Assembly (NCBI GenBank): GCA_947446635.1
Contig: CANFHF010000010.1
Span: 1 to 64,000 of the forward strand
Length of the DNA stretch: 64,000 nucleotides
Origin: Flavobacteriaceae bacterium
GTDB lineage: Bacteria > Bacteroidota > Bacteroidia > Flavobacteriales > Flavobacteriaceae
Reading direction: 5' to 3'
A model generated the notes under the pieces. That model worked only from the letters and a program-made list of their open reading frames with translations. It made no database searches and was not told the DNA's origin. Position 1 is the stretch's first letter. Each line of letters starts with the position of its first letter. Positions 1 to 8,209 of this stretch are shown piece by piece. Both the position numbers and the translations under genes were made by a program.

Positions 1-197
1 CGATAATCTACCGTAAGCGGTAAAAAATCGATACCTGGACTTGCTTTTCTTGATGATACAACTGTTCCTAAAATAACAGTTTTACCAATTCTTACTACTA
101 CAGATCCGTCCGCTTGTTTAGCTAAACGACCTGTCTCGATTGTGATGTTTCTTCCATCACCTAAATCGATACTTTCTACAAATAATTGTGGAATCAT
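1..197 (-). CDS. pnp: Polynucleotide phosphorylase, N-terminal part (cut by window edge)
   Basis: PNPase is a phosphorolytic 3'-5' exoribonuclease and a core RNA-turnover enzyme. Reading the minus strand from the ATG at 197 gives [21 protein letters not shown], then [19 protein letters not shown] and [13 protein letters not shown], the typical first RNase PH-like domain of bacterial PNPase. Only about 65 of roughly 700 residues are present; the rest lies before base 1. It is downstream of rpsO on the same strand, the classic rpsO-pnp order, with a hairpin between the two. The ORF track omits it because it runs off the edge. Confidence 0.93.
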   Translation of the reverse strand, partial: MIPQLFVESIDLGDGRNITIETGRLAKQADGSVVVRIGKTVILGTVVSSRKASPGIDFLPLTVDY

Positions 198-237
198 AAA
201 TTTAATTCTTTAAGTTGAACATGGATGTTAGTTGTGT

Positions 238-380
238 TGTTGCGTAGTTAATGCCTAAAACCCAATGAAAAACCAAACTTCCTTTTAAAAATAGCCAAAA
301 GCCACGAGGCAACAGGCATTAGTTCGAAGTAAAAATACTCCTTTTTATTTTGGCTATTGGCTTATACCTATTGCCTTTTA
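238..380. repeat. Intergenic tract of short quasi-repeated words
   Basis: The rpsO-pnp spacer contains recurring words such as AATAGCCAAAAGCC, GGCAACAGGCAT, GGCTATTGGCTTAT and CTATTGCC in both orientations. They do not form one clean stem. The tract looks like the low-complexity intergenic filler also seen, with other words, at 12601 and 54207. No coding sequence is apparent. Confidence 0.4.
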
Positions 381-390
381 TTAAAAACAA

Positions 391-414
391 AAAGAGGCAC
401 TTTCGCACCTCTTT
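391..414 (-). terminator. Rho-independent terminator after rpsO
   Basis: Read on the minus strand, AAAGAGG and CCTCTTT form a 7-bp stem around a ten-base loop, followed by TTTGTTTTT. It lies 10 bases past the rpsO stop, so it should end or attenuate transcription before pnp. Confidence 0.75.
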
Positions 415-423
415 GTATATTGA

Positions 424-690
424 TTATTTTCTGATATTCAATACTTTGATAATCTCACGATATCTGTTGATTTCTGTTTTCTTCAAGTAATCTAACAAAC
501 TTCTTCTTTTACCTACTAGCAATACTAAGGAACGCTCTGTGTTATAATCATGACGATTTTTTTTCAAGTGCTCTGTTAAGTGGCTAATTCTAAAAGTAAA
601 TAAAGCAATTTGCGCTTCTGACTTACCTGTGTTTGTAACTTCTCCGTGTTTAGCGAAGATTTCTTCTTTAACTTCTTTTGTTAAATACAT
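424..690 (-). CDS. rpsO: 30S ribosomal protein S15
   Basis: S15 binds the central domain of 16S rRNA early in small-subunit assembly. The 88-aa length is standard. The conserved stretches are present: GKSEAQIALFTFRISHLTEHL, the HxxDYNTERSLVLLVGKRRSLLDYL core, and a basic C-terminus ending in IRK. The start is the ATG at 690, which follows an AT-rich leader without Shine-Dalgarno, normal for this phylum. A consensus Bacteroidota promoter lies about 55 bases upstream and a terminator just downstream. pnp follows on the same strand. Confidence 0.97.
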   Translation of the reverse strand: MYLTKEVKEEIFAKHGEVTNTGKSEAQIALFTFRISHLTEHLKKNRHDYNTERSLVLLVGKRRSLLDYLKKTEINRYREIIKVLNIRK

Positions 691-746
691 TCCAATATTA
701 TTTAAATGATTATTATGTATGTCTTACATCTATTGCAAGACGGCTG

Positions 747-777
747 CAAAAGTACTGTTTATTTTTTAAAATACAAA
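747..777 (-). promoter_or_regulatory. Bacteroidota-type sigma-A promoter of rpsO
   Basis: On the minus strand TTTG (-33 element) is followed by exactly 19 bases and then TACTTTTG, a match to the TAnnTTTG -7 consensus. The predicted transcript start is near 740, giving a leader of about 50 nt before the rpsO ATG. Confidence 0.7.
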
Positions 778-953
778 TAAAATTTAATCACTATCGTTTA
801 ATTATAACCTCCTGATATACAATGAATAAATAAATTATCAAAAAACAATATAAAAAGAAGCTAAAGTTGAAGCAGAATATTAAAATATAAAATAAAAATT
901 AGCACTTCCAATTTGCTATATACAAAGCCTATAATTTTCAAATATATGTTAGT

Positions 954-2006
954 TTAGTTTCTAAAAGCATCCAATGCAGTTGAAGGTTTTCCATTAAATT
1001 GCCAGCAATTTAATTGATAACAACTCCATCTTTTATCTCCTTCGGGCTCCCAATAAATTACCCCAAGTCCTTTTTGATTTGGAACATTTTTTACTGCATA
1101 AATTGTTGCAGCAAGCATGTTATAAGTGTTTTGAACTAAGGTAAAATCGCCACCAACTTCCACAACCATAACTTCTTTGCCGTAACGTGAAACCATATCG
1201 TTGAGGTTATTTTGCAAATCTGAAATCGAGGCCGTATAATCGCTATTGATCCAATAGGGATAATACGAAAGTCCAATTACGTCATATTTTACATTATTTG
1301 TTCGGACATTATCAAAAAACCACCTGAAGAGAGTATTATCATGTCCGTTGTTAATGTGCACTACCACTTTTATTGAAGAATCAATTGCTTTTGTAGCTTC
1401 ATAGCCTTTATTTAATAATTGTGCCAATTGACCAAAATGAGTATAACTTCCTTCTGGCCATAACATTCCACTTGCGATTTCATTGCCAATTTGAACCCAT
1501 TCTGGAGTTACTCCTTCAGTTTTTAGTGCAGTTAGAACTTCAAAAGTATGGTTGTAAACATCCGTCAATAATAATGGAAAAGAGTGATTTGCCCAAGCAG
1601 CAGGTTTGGTTTGGTGTCCGGGATCTGCCCAAGTATCACTATAATGAAAGTCAATCATAATGCGCATTCCCATATTTTTTGCTCTCAATGCCATTGCAAC
1701 AGTTTCGTCTTTGCTGCAGTGCCCATTTGTTCTATCATTGGAAGGATTCACAAAAACACGCAAACGAATTGTATTAATTCCACGATCTTTCAGCAGCTGC
1801 AAGCAGTTTTTTTCTGTTCCATCGGTATCGTAAAATTTATATCCTGTCGCTTCCATTTGTGACAACCAACCCACATCAGCTCCTTTTGCAAAAGCATTTG
1901 TAATTATAGGTTTAGTGCTTGGGGTTTGAGATTTACTGCATGAAGGAAACAGCATTGATATTAATAGTACCAACGGAAGTAGCACTTTAGATTTTGGATT
2001 TTTCAT
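954..2006 (-). CDS. GH53 arabinogalactan endo-beta-1,4-galactanase lipoprotein
   Basis: Endo-acting enzyme that cleaves beta-1,4-galactan side chains of pectin. The 350-aa protein starts with a lipoprotein signal (hydrophobic run ending LFPSC, Cys23), so it should be membrane-anchored and probably surface-exposed. A TIM-barrel GH53 fold is indicated by KGADVGWLSQMEATGYKF near the N-terminus, the acid/base Glu176 in WVQIGNEI and the likely nucleophile Glu283 in VVEVGG. Family members are typically 330-400 aa, so it is full length. It stands alone: no SusCD pair adjoins it, and it is 12 kb from the PUL in this window and convergent with none of its genes. Confidence 0.9.
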   Translation of the reverse strand: MKNPKSKVLLPLVLLISMLFPSCSKSQTPSTKPIITNAFAKGADVGWLSQMEATGYKFYDTDGTEKNCLQLLKDRGINTIRLRVFVNPSNDRTNGHCSKDETVAMALRAKNMGMRIMIDFHYSDTWADPGHQTKPAAWANHSFPLLLTDVYNHTFEVLTALKTEGVTPEWVQIGNEIASGMLWPEGSYTHFGQLAQLLNKGYEATKAIDSSIKVVVHINNGHDNTLFRWFFDNVRTNNVKYDVIGLSYYPYWINSDYTASISDLQNNLNDMVSRYGKEVMVVEVGGDFTLVQNTYNMLAATIYAVKNVPNQKGLGVIYWEPEGDKRWSCYQLNCWQFNGKPSTALDAFRN

Positions 2007-2157
2007 GGTTTAATAAATTTCAAATTTATAAATGAACGAATCAAATATAATCAATTAAGATCTTCAATTTGAATAATAAACAGATAAGGGGTTTAAAGTA
2101 AAGTGTATAAAATGCTATTTATTATTTTATTGCGCTTGGTTTCAGTGATTGTTTAAA

Positions 2158-2613
2158 CTAAAACAACTTCGCCACTTCAGCATTCACGAACTTTAAAAAC
2201 CGTTCGTCGGCTTCAGAAAATGGATTTAAAACATGACTGTCAATATCGATTTGTCCAATATTCTCTCCATTTACAAATAATGGCACTACGATTTCTGACT
2301 TTACCGTGAGGCTACAGGCAATATAATTGTCTTGGGCTGCAACATCTGGAACTACAAAATTGGCATTAGAAACCGCCACTTGACCGCAAATGCCTTTTCC
2401 GAATGGGATAACGGCATGGTCAGTTGGTGTTCCTGTATAAGGTCCAAGGTGTAGTGTTTTAGTTTCTGGATTAGCAAAATAAAAACCAACCCAGTTGTAA
2501 TAATCAATCGATTCTTGTAGGAGTTGGCAAATTTTCAAAAGTTTTTCATCTCTTGAAATCAGCGAATTTGAAATAATTTTACTTACTTTAGGTTTTAATT
2601 CTTCATAAGCCAT
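2158..2613 (-). CDS. GAF-domain protein related to free methionine-(R)-sulfoxide reductase
   Basis: Single GAF domain of 151 aa. The signature GKGICG, then DNYIACSLTVKSEIVVPL, is that of the fRMsr family, which reduces free Met-R-sulfoxide. Cys76 (ICG) and Cys100 (IAC) align with Cys94 and Cys118 of the E. coli enzyme. The position of E. coli Cys84, ten residues before ICG, holds His66 here, so that redox cysteine is missing. The protein may use a different resolving thiol or only bind a ligand. It is divergent from xrtF, with 71 bases between the starts. Confidence 0.8.
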   Translation of the reverse strand: MAYEELKPKVSKIISNSLISRDEKLLKICQLLQESIDYYNWVGFYFANPETKTLHLGPYTGTPTDHAVIPFGKGICGQVAVSNANFVVPDVAAQDNYIACSLTVKSEIVVPLFVNGENIGQIDIDSHVLNPFSEADERFLKFVNAEVAKLF

Positions 2614-2684
2614 AGCTTTAAATTTTTGTAAAAGTATTTAAATAGAATCTTCTAATTTTATATAAATTTGTTAAAAATCAGATT

Positions 2685-3242
2685 TTGAAAAAGTATTTCA
2701 GTCTCTACAAACCATTCTTGCTATTTTTAGGAAAGTTTTTGCTGGCTTATATTCTGTTGACTTTTATATATCAAAGTTATTTAAGACAATTTAATGTTGA
2801 AAAATTTGAGGTTGATGGTTTTACAAAATTAGTTGCGAGTCAGGCAAAAGAAGCAATGCTTTTTTTTCATTTTAAGGCTGATATAAAAACAAATGTAAAG
2901 GAATCAGGAATTAATTTGTTTTATAATAAAAAATTGATAGCGCAAATTATTGAAGGCTGTAATGGCGTGAGTGTGATTATTTTGTTTGTTTCTTTTGTGA
3001 TTGCCTTTTCAGGAAAAATAAAACCAACTGTTTTATATATACTTGGAGGCACTTTGCTTATTCATATTTTGAATGTCTTACGAATTTCATCCCTATGTGT
3101 TTTGATGTATTATTTTCCCAAACAAGAACACCTATTCCACGGAGTGATTTTTCCATTGTTTATTTATGGAGTTGTTTTTATTTTATGGATTATTTGGGTC
3201 AATAAATTTTCATTGTATGCTACAAAAACTATTAAGTCATAA
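2685..3242 (+). CDS. xrtF: Exosortase family protein XrtF
   Basis: Integral-membrane cysteine transpeptidase of the exosortase/archaeosortase superfamily, expected to process C-terminal sorting signals of exported proteins. The 185-aa protein has about five hydrophobic segments and the catalytic triad in order: Cys92 in EGCNG, Arg133 in NVLRISSL and His152 in HLFHGVIFPL. The start is a TTG; no upstream in-frame ATG exists, and TAAATTTG (2663-2670) just upstream resembles a -7 element. The downstream gene overlaps its 3' end by 26 bases, the usual XrtF pairing. No obvious cognate substrate is encoded in this window. Confidence 0.88.
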   Translation: MKKYFSLYKPFLLFLGKFLLAYILLTFIYQSYLRQFNVEKFEVDGFTKLVASQAKEAMLFFHFKADIKTNVKESGINLFYNKKLIAQIIEGCNGVSVIILFVSFVIAFSGKIKPTVLYILGGTLLIHILNVLRISSLCVLMYYFPKQEHLFHGVIFPLFIYGVVFILWIIWVNKFSLYATKTIKS

Positions 3243-3660
3243 AGCAAGAATTTTATTGGGAATTACACTTGTTCTTTTGTTAGTCTTAATTCGGGCATAT
3301 GAGGACAGCTTGTTTTATGACCCCTTTTTGAATTATTTCAAATCAGATTATTATAATTGGCCCTTGCCAAAAATAAATAATATCCAATTATTTTTTGGGT
3401 TGGGTTCCAGGTATTTTTTAAATATGAGTATCTCTTTAGCTATAATTTTTGTTTTGTTTAAAGATGTTGAAGCCATCAAATTTGCATCAATAGTTTACTT
3501 ATTATTTTTTATAATTCTTATTTTCACTTTCTTTTTTGTCTTTTATTTTTTTGGAGAAACTAATAAAATGACCTTGTTTTATATCCGACGATTTTTGATT
3601 CAGCCGATTTTATTAGTATTGTTTTTGCCAGCATTTTACTATCAAAAACAAAACAACTAG
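3217..3660 (+). CDS. Exosortase F system-associated membrane protein
   Basis: 147-aa protein with four predicted membrane segments, matching the small family always found beside XrtF in flavobacteria. The motifs RAYEDSLFYDPFLNYFK and GSRYFLNMSISLAIIFVLF are in the expected places. I place the start at the ATG at 3217 (MLQKLLSHK) rather than the track's 3166, because family members begin just before the first membrane helix. That gives a 26-base overlap with xrtF and suggests translational coupling. Its biochemical role is unknown. Confidence 0.8.
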   Translation: MLQKLLSHKARILLGITLVLLLVLIRAYEDSLFYDPFLNYFKSDYYNWPLPKINNIQLFFGLGSRYFLNMSISLAIIFVLFKDVEAIKFASIVYLLFFIILIFTFFFVFYFFGETNKMTLFYIRRFLIQPILLVLFLPAFYYQKQNN

Positions 3661-3721
3661 TCTTTTTTTCGTATCTTTAGTAGCCCCCTCTTTGATTTAA
3701 TAACGGTTAAATCACGCACTA

Positions 3722-4552
3722 ATGAAAATAGTAAAGCATTCCGGGAACATTGTTGATTATAATCCATTAAAACTTGAACAATCCCTCTTGAAATCTGGAG
3801 CAAGTAATCTGGAGGTTGAAACTATTTTACATACTATTGAAGGAGAAATCTACGAAGGAATTGCTACCAAGCAAATCTACAAGATGGCCTTCAACTTGTT
3901 AAAAAAAGTAGCTCATTCCCATGCAGCCAGATATAATTTAAAAGAAGCTATTCGATTATTAGGTCCGGCCGGGTTTTTCTTCGAAAAATATATCGCCCGA
4001 CTCTTCTTTTCGGAAAATTATCAATCGGTTACTAATTTTATTTTGCAAGGCAAGTGCGTGTCACATGAGATAGATGTATTGGTAAAAAAAGAAAATGCCA
4101 TTGCTATGATTGAATGCAAATTTCACATGGGAAAAGATGCTAATTCAGATGTTAAGGTTCCGATGTATATTTTATCACGTTTTAACGATTTAAAGGATAA
4201 TCGGCATACTATATTTACCCGAAACGACACTCTTTCTAAATGTTGGATTGTTACCAATAATCGGTTTACGACAGAAGCCATTGCTTTTGCGAAATGTTCA
4301 AAACTTAATTTATTGAGTTGGAATTATCCAGATAATAACAATTTAAAAACTAAAAACGACACAAATTTCCTCTACCCAATAACTTGTTTAACGACTTTAT
4401 CCCTTGCCGAAAAAGATAAATTACTGGTTCTAGATCTAATTTTGGTAAAAGAACTCATAAATAATTCAGAATGTTTAGAAAAAATTGGGTTGAGTTCCAA
4501 TAGAATCAAAAACGTTTTGAAAGAGGCCTCAGAATTGTGTAGATATATTTAA
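3722..4552 (+). CDS. ATP-cone domain fused to a PD-(D/E)XK (Mrr-like) nuclease domain
   Basis: 276-aa soluble protein. Residues 1-85 read as an ATP-cone (start KIVKHSGNIVDYNPLKLEQSL, then GIATKQIYKMAFNLLKK), the nucleotide-sensing module of ribonucleotide reductases and NrdR. Residues 95-200 look like a restriction-endonuclease fold: HEIDVLV (Asp118) and AMIECKFH (Glu131-x-Lys133) make a D-ExK active site. The combination suggests a nucleotide-gated nuclease. The beta-CASP metallo-beta-lactamase gene follows after 31 bases on the same strand, so the two are probably co-transcribed. The biological role is not known. Confidence 0.75.
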   Translation: MKIVKHSGNIVDYNPLKLEQSLLKSGASNLEVETILHTIEGEIYEGIATKQIYKMAFNLLKKVAHSHAARYNLKEAIRLLGPAGFFFEKYIARLFFSENYQSVTNFILQGKCVSHEIDVLVKKENAIAMIECKFHMGKDANSDVKVPMYILSRFNDLKDNRHTIFTRNDTLSKCWIVTNNRFTTEAIAFAKCSKLNLLSWNYPDNNNLKTKNDTNFLYPITCLTTLSLAEKDKLLVLDLILVKELINNSECLEKIGLSSNRIKNVLKEASELCRYI

Positions 4553-4583
4553 TTACTTTTTTTTAATTTAAAATATAGAAATT

Positions 4584-5942
4584 ATGAAAGTTAAATTCAT
4601 TGGTGGTGTAGGAACTGTAACGGGTTCTAAAACAGTAATAGAAAGTAATGGAATTAGAATTCTAGTCGATTGCGGACAATTTCAAGGTGTCAAACCTTTA
4701 CGGGAGCTCAATTGGGAGTCGTTACCCGTTTTGCCTTCGAGTATTGATTTTGTATTACTTACCCACGGCCATTTAGATCATTGTGGTTGGCTGCCCAGAT
4801 TAGTTCACCAGGGTTTTAAAGGTAAAATTTATTGCACCAGCCCAACCAAGGATGTTGCTAAACTGATTCTTTTAGATAGTGCCAAGATCCAAGAAGAAGA
4901 TGCTAATAGGGCTAATAAGGAAAAATATTCTAAACACGAAATAGCAGAGCCCTTATATACTGTCAAACAAGCGGAACAAGTTCTCCCACTTTTTAGAGTG
5001 GTTCGGCCCAATGAGCAAATCTATTTGGATGCTGAGATTTCAGCTGTTTTCACTAATGCAGGCCATATCATAGGGGCTTGTAGTATTGAGTTAAATCTAG
5101 AAAATAAAACCTTGGTTTTTTCTGGAGACCTTGGTCGGGACAACGATGTGTTGATGTATCCACCTATGAAACCCAAAAAAGCAGATTATGTATTTCTGGA
5201 AAGCACTTATGGAAATCGTCTTCATCCCAATACGGATCCCAAAGTAGAACTTGAAATGTATATCAACAATACGGTGCTAAAAGGAGGAACAGTCATCATT
5301 CCAAGTTTTGCCGTAGAGCGTGCGCAAACCGTAATGTATTTGCTATGGCAGCTCAGAGAAGAAGGGCGGATTCCAAAAATACGTTATATAATTGATACCC
5401 CAATGGGAATTAGTGCCTTAGAAATTTTTTCCAATAATAGAAAATGGCATAAGTTACCAGAACAACATTACATAGGAATGTGCAACATGTTTTCGATGAT
5501 TTCTGAGTATCAAGAAACCATTGAGGCTATTTATGACGAGCAACCCAAAGTGGTTATTGCAGCCAGCGGAATGATTACAGGCGGTAGGGTACTGAGTTAT
5601 TTAGAACGGTATATTGAGTTGCCAGAAACCACAGTTATTATTATTGGTTACCAAGCCGAAGGAACTCTGGGTAGAAAGTTATTAGAAGGTGATAAAGAAG
5701 TTAAAATTTACGGAAAATACTATCCTGTAAAAGCTAATATTCTCGAGATAGAAGGGCTGTCTGCCCATGGAGATCAGAAAGATTTAGTCAATTGGCTTTC
5801 TGCATTAGAAAATAAACCTACAAAAGTGTTTTTAGTCCATGGGGAAAAACAGCCAGCGGACGAACTTCGAATAAAAATTATTGAAAGATATGGGTTTGAT
5901 TGCACCATCCCTTTGATGGGACAAGAGTTTGAACTGAAGTAA
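4584..5942 (+). CDS. Metallo-beta-lactamase/beta-CASP family RNA-processing hydrolase
   Basis: 452-aa zinc hydrolase of the CPSF73-like (beta-CASP) branch, expected to cut RNA endo- or exonucleolytically. The zinc motif HGHLDH is at residues 61-66. The later landmarks are all present: GHIIGACSIEL, SGDLGRDND, the beta-CASP block IPSFAVERAQTVMYLL, AASGMITGGRVLSYL, YQAEGTLGRKLLEG, and the C-terminal LSAHGDQKDLVNWL and FLVHGE. No membrane segment or signal peptide is seen. It lies directly after the ATP-cone nuclease gene. Confidence 0.9.
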   Translation: MKVKFIGGVGTVTGSKTVIESNGIRILVDCGQFQGVKPLRELNWESLPVLPSSIDFVLLTHGHLDHCGWLPRLVHQGFKGKIYCTSPTKDVAKLILLDSAKIQEEDANRANKEKYSKHEIAEPLYTVKQAEQVLPLFRVVRPNEQIYLDAEISAVFTNAGHIIGACSIELNLENKTLVFSGDLGRDNDVLMYPPMKPKKADYVFLESTYGNRLHPNTDPKVELEMYINNTVLKGGTVIIPSFAVERAQTVMYLLWQLREEGRIPKIRYIIDTPMGISALEIFSNNRKWHKLPEQHYIGMCNMFSMISEYQETIEAIYDEQPKVVIAASGMITGGRVLSYLERYIELPETTVIIIGYQAEGTLGRKLLEGDKEVKIYGKYYPVKANILEIEGLSAHGDQKDLVNWLSALENKPTKVFLVHGEKQPADELRIKIIERYGFDCTIPLMGQEFELK

Positions 5943-6116
5943 TGAGTTAATTTCTCACTTTTAACATAAATTAGAAACGAACAGTAAGTTTAATCAGTAA
6001 TTTTGACCGATGAGGTGTTATAAATAAATTTATTTTTCATTCGTATCCTTGTTGGTAAGAAGCCCTTTTATTGAAAAATCACGAAATACCTCAGGTAATT
6101 TATCAATGATCAAACT

Positions 6117-7067
6117 ATGAATTTCACTACTAAAGTTCCCATCGCCAAAAATAAATACCCATTAGATTACAATTCTAAAATTATGTCTTTGGGTTCTTGC
6201 TTTGCTGTGAATATGGCCGATAAATTAGATTATTTTAAGTTCGAAAGCAATTGTAACCCATTTGGCATTATTTTTAATCCCGTTTCTATTGAAAAGCTAG
6301 TTTATAGGATAATACATTCAATAATATATACGGAAAAAGACATTTTTTTTCATAATGAAAGTTGGCATTGTTATGAAGTCCATTCGAAGATTAGCAATCC
6401 CGATAAAGCAGCATTTCTCAAGAGTCTCAATAGAATAAGTAAACAAGCAAATCAGCAAATAATCGATGCCACACATTTTATAATTACTTTGGGAACTGCT
6501 TGGGTTTATAGAAATATAGAAACTAATGAAGTTGTCGCCAATTGCCATAAAGTGCCTCAAAAACATTTCAAGAAACAATTACTTTCCATTGAAGAAATTA
6601 TCCAAAGTTTAGAGAATAGTATTCGGTTAATTAGAGCTATAAATTCAAAAGCCAATTTCATTTTCACGGTTTCGCCCGTACGTCATATCAAAGATGGTTT
6701 TGTGGAAAATCAATGGAGTAAAGCACATTTGATAACTGCCATCCACAACATTAGTAAGGGTCAATTATCATTTGTCAATTATTTTCCTTCCTACGAAATA
6801 ATGATGGACGAACTTAGAGATTATCGTTTTTACGCAGAAGATCTATTGCATCCAAGCCAAATTGCGATTGATTATATATGGGAACGTTTTTTTGAAACTA
6901 CTATTTCAGAAGAATGGTATTCGACAATGGAAGAAATTGCCGATATTCAAAAAGGCTTAGCACACCGACCTTTTAATGCCAATTCCGAAAGTCATCGGCA
7001 GTTTTTATTAAAACTTCAAAGCAAAATAAGGGACATTCAAAATCAATTTTCTAGAATTGAATTTTGA
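6117..7067 (+). CDS. GSCFA domain-containing protein
   Basis: 316-aa protein with the eponymous motif in MSLGSCFAVNMADKL near residue 27, and later FIITLGTAWVYRN, FTVSPVRHIKDGF and DLLHPSQIAIDYIWERF. These are the conserved blocks of the GSCFA family, which resembles SGNH/GDSL esterases: Gly-Ser near the N-terminus, a TVSPVRH block and a C-terminal DxxHP. The function is not established; an acyl-ester or glycan esterase role is inference. It is monocistronic, with 175 bases to the upstream gene and a convergent downstream neighbour. Confidence 0.88.
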   Translation: MNFTTKVPIAKNKYPLDYNSKIMSLGSCFAVNMADKLDYFKFESNCNPFGIIFNPVSIEKLVYRIIHSIIYTEKDIFFHNESWHCYEVHSKISNPDKAAFLKSLNRISKQANQQIIDATHFIITLGTAWVYRNIETNEVVANCHKVPQKHFKKQLLSIEEIIQSLENSIRLIRAINSKANFIFTVSPVRHIKDGFVENQWSKAHLITAIHNISKGQLSFVNYFPSYEIMMDELRDYRFYAEDLLHPSQIAIDYIWERFFETTISEEWYSTMEEIADIQKGLAHRPFNANSESHRQFLLKLQSKIRDIQNQFSRIEF

Positions 7068-7105
7068 ATATGGTAATAGGAATTAATAAAGATTCTATTA
7101 CTTTT

Positions 7106-7642
7106 TTATTTAGATTTCGGGGGATATTGTGCCAGAATCTTTGCCACAAACGCATTAATTTGTCCTGCCTTTTCATTTCTATTTTGAGTTAGATATCCTA
7201 CTCCTTCTCCTTGCCAAACCAATTCTTTCTTCTTAGCATCAATCAAATCAATATAGAGCGTTCCTTCGGTTGAGGTGGTAACATACGTTTGTCCACCCCA
7301 TAAATAAGGATTCCAGCCCCAGCGCCAACCATAGCCCCATCCCGCATTGTATTGATTAACATCAACCTGTTCTCTTTCTTTTGTAAAAATGTTAATCAGT
7401 AAATCAGGGGTTTCGCTTTTAGACATTCCCTTTTTATCGAGTTCAATTTCGATGGCATACAAAATACGTTTCTTATCCAATTCAGAAATTTGCACTTTGT
7501 CAATACCGCTCCTATGGAACGCATACGTTTTGTACTGGCTAAAATCGATACTCTTGTCAAAGTCTGAATACACACTTATCGAGGTGCCGCAAGATTCGAA
7601 GATAAAAACTAGAAGTAGCGAAAGTAATTTAATTGTTTTCAT
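7106..7642 (-). CDS. DUF4136 domain lipoprotein
   Basis: 178-aa protein with a lipoprotein signal (hydrophobic run to FIFESC, Cys18). The DUF4136 hallmark is visible: SVYSDFDKSIDFSQYKTYAFH near the N-terminus, and a GWGYGWRWGWNPYLWGG aromatic stretch followed by GTLYIDLIDAKKKELVWQGEG. It is expected in the periplasm or outer membrane. No function is known for the family. It is convergent with the GSCFA gene. Confidence 0.85.
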   Translation of the reverse strand: MKTIKLLSLLLVFIFESCGTSISVYSDFDKSIDFSQYKTYAFHRSGIDKVQISELDKKRILYAIEIELDKKGMSKSETPDLLINIFTKEREQVDVNQYNAGWGYGWRWGWNPYLWGGQTYVTTSTEGTLYIDLIDAKKKELVWQGEGVGYLTQNRNEKAGQINAFVAKILAQYPPKSK

Positions 7643-7903
7643 TTTTTGTAGTTTAAGGTTAAATACTAAAAGTCGTTTGTGAATTAAATTTAGAAGGATT
7701 AAAAACTATTGAATATCAGTACTTTGTACTCTATTTTGTTTCATCAAGAATCATACCAAATCCGGTATTCAAGACATAGCGCAAACCCAAGGCAGTTACT
7801 CAATTAAAAATCTAAATACCGACAAAAATGTTGCTTTACACTTTTTACTATTGTCCTTATCAGTAGTAAAAAAAGCCATTGATACAATCAATACCAAACG
7901 GGA

Positions 7904-8128
7904 TTACTTTTTTAAATCACCCGTTTTTTTGTCAAATCCATACGGACAATGGCGACAGTCACTCTTACAGCAATACCCTCTTTTTAAATGGTATTTTTCG
8001 GTAAAGCATTTATAGCCTTCTAGTGTATAATAAAAATCTTCACCTTCGATTAATTTATTTTCATTACTAGGTTCATTCATAGGTACAAATTTATAAACTT
8101 TAAATCCAATGGTTATTGTTATTGACAT
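7904..8128 (-). CDS. DUF5522 small cysteine-rich protein
   Basis: The core YYTLEGYKCFTEKYHLKRGYCC, then SDCRHCPYGFDKK, is typical of DUF5522. Four closely spaced cysteines (CC, C, C) in the C-terminal half suggest metal binding. The track's 74-aa start adds a 16-residue hydrophobic leader not usual for the family. The ATG at 8080 (MNEPSNENKLIEGEDFYY) giving 58 aa is the more likely start. Function unknown. It is divergent from the ACC-deaminase-like gene. Confidence 0.8.
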   Translation of the reverse strand: MSITITIGFKVYKFVPMNEPSNENKLIEGEDFYYTLEGYKCFTEKYHLKRGYCCKSDCRHCPYGFDKKTGDLKK

Positions 8129-8209
8129 AAATATTTAATATTGAAGTGATTTGGGTTATTGGTTTTACTAAACTTTAAAATTTTACATTTGCAATATTAA
8201 TAGTCCAAT

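Noticed and set aside
954-2006. GH53 galactanase as part of the PUL
   Set aside because: It is 12 kb away, separated by housekeeping genes on both strands, and lacks the shared control element.
7713-8011. Open plus-strand frame without ATG between the DUF4136 and DUF5522 genes (contains HFLLLSLSVVKKAIDTINTKR)
   Set aside because: It has no good start, recalls no family and overlaps the DUF5522 gene antisense. It could be an old gene remnant but I cannot support it.
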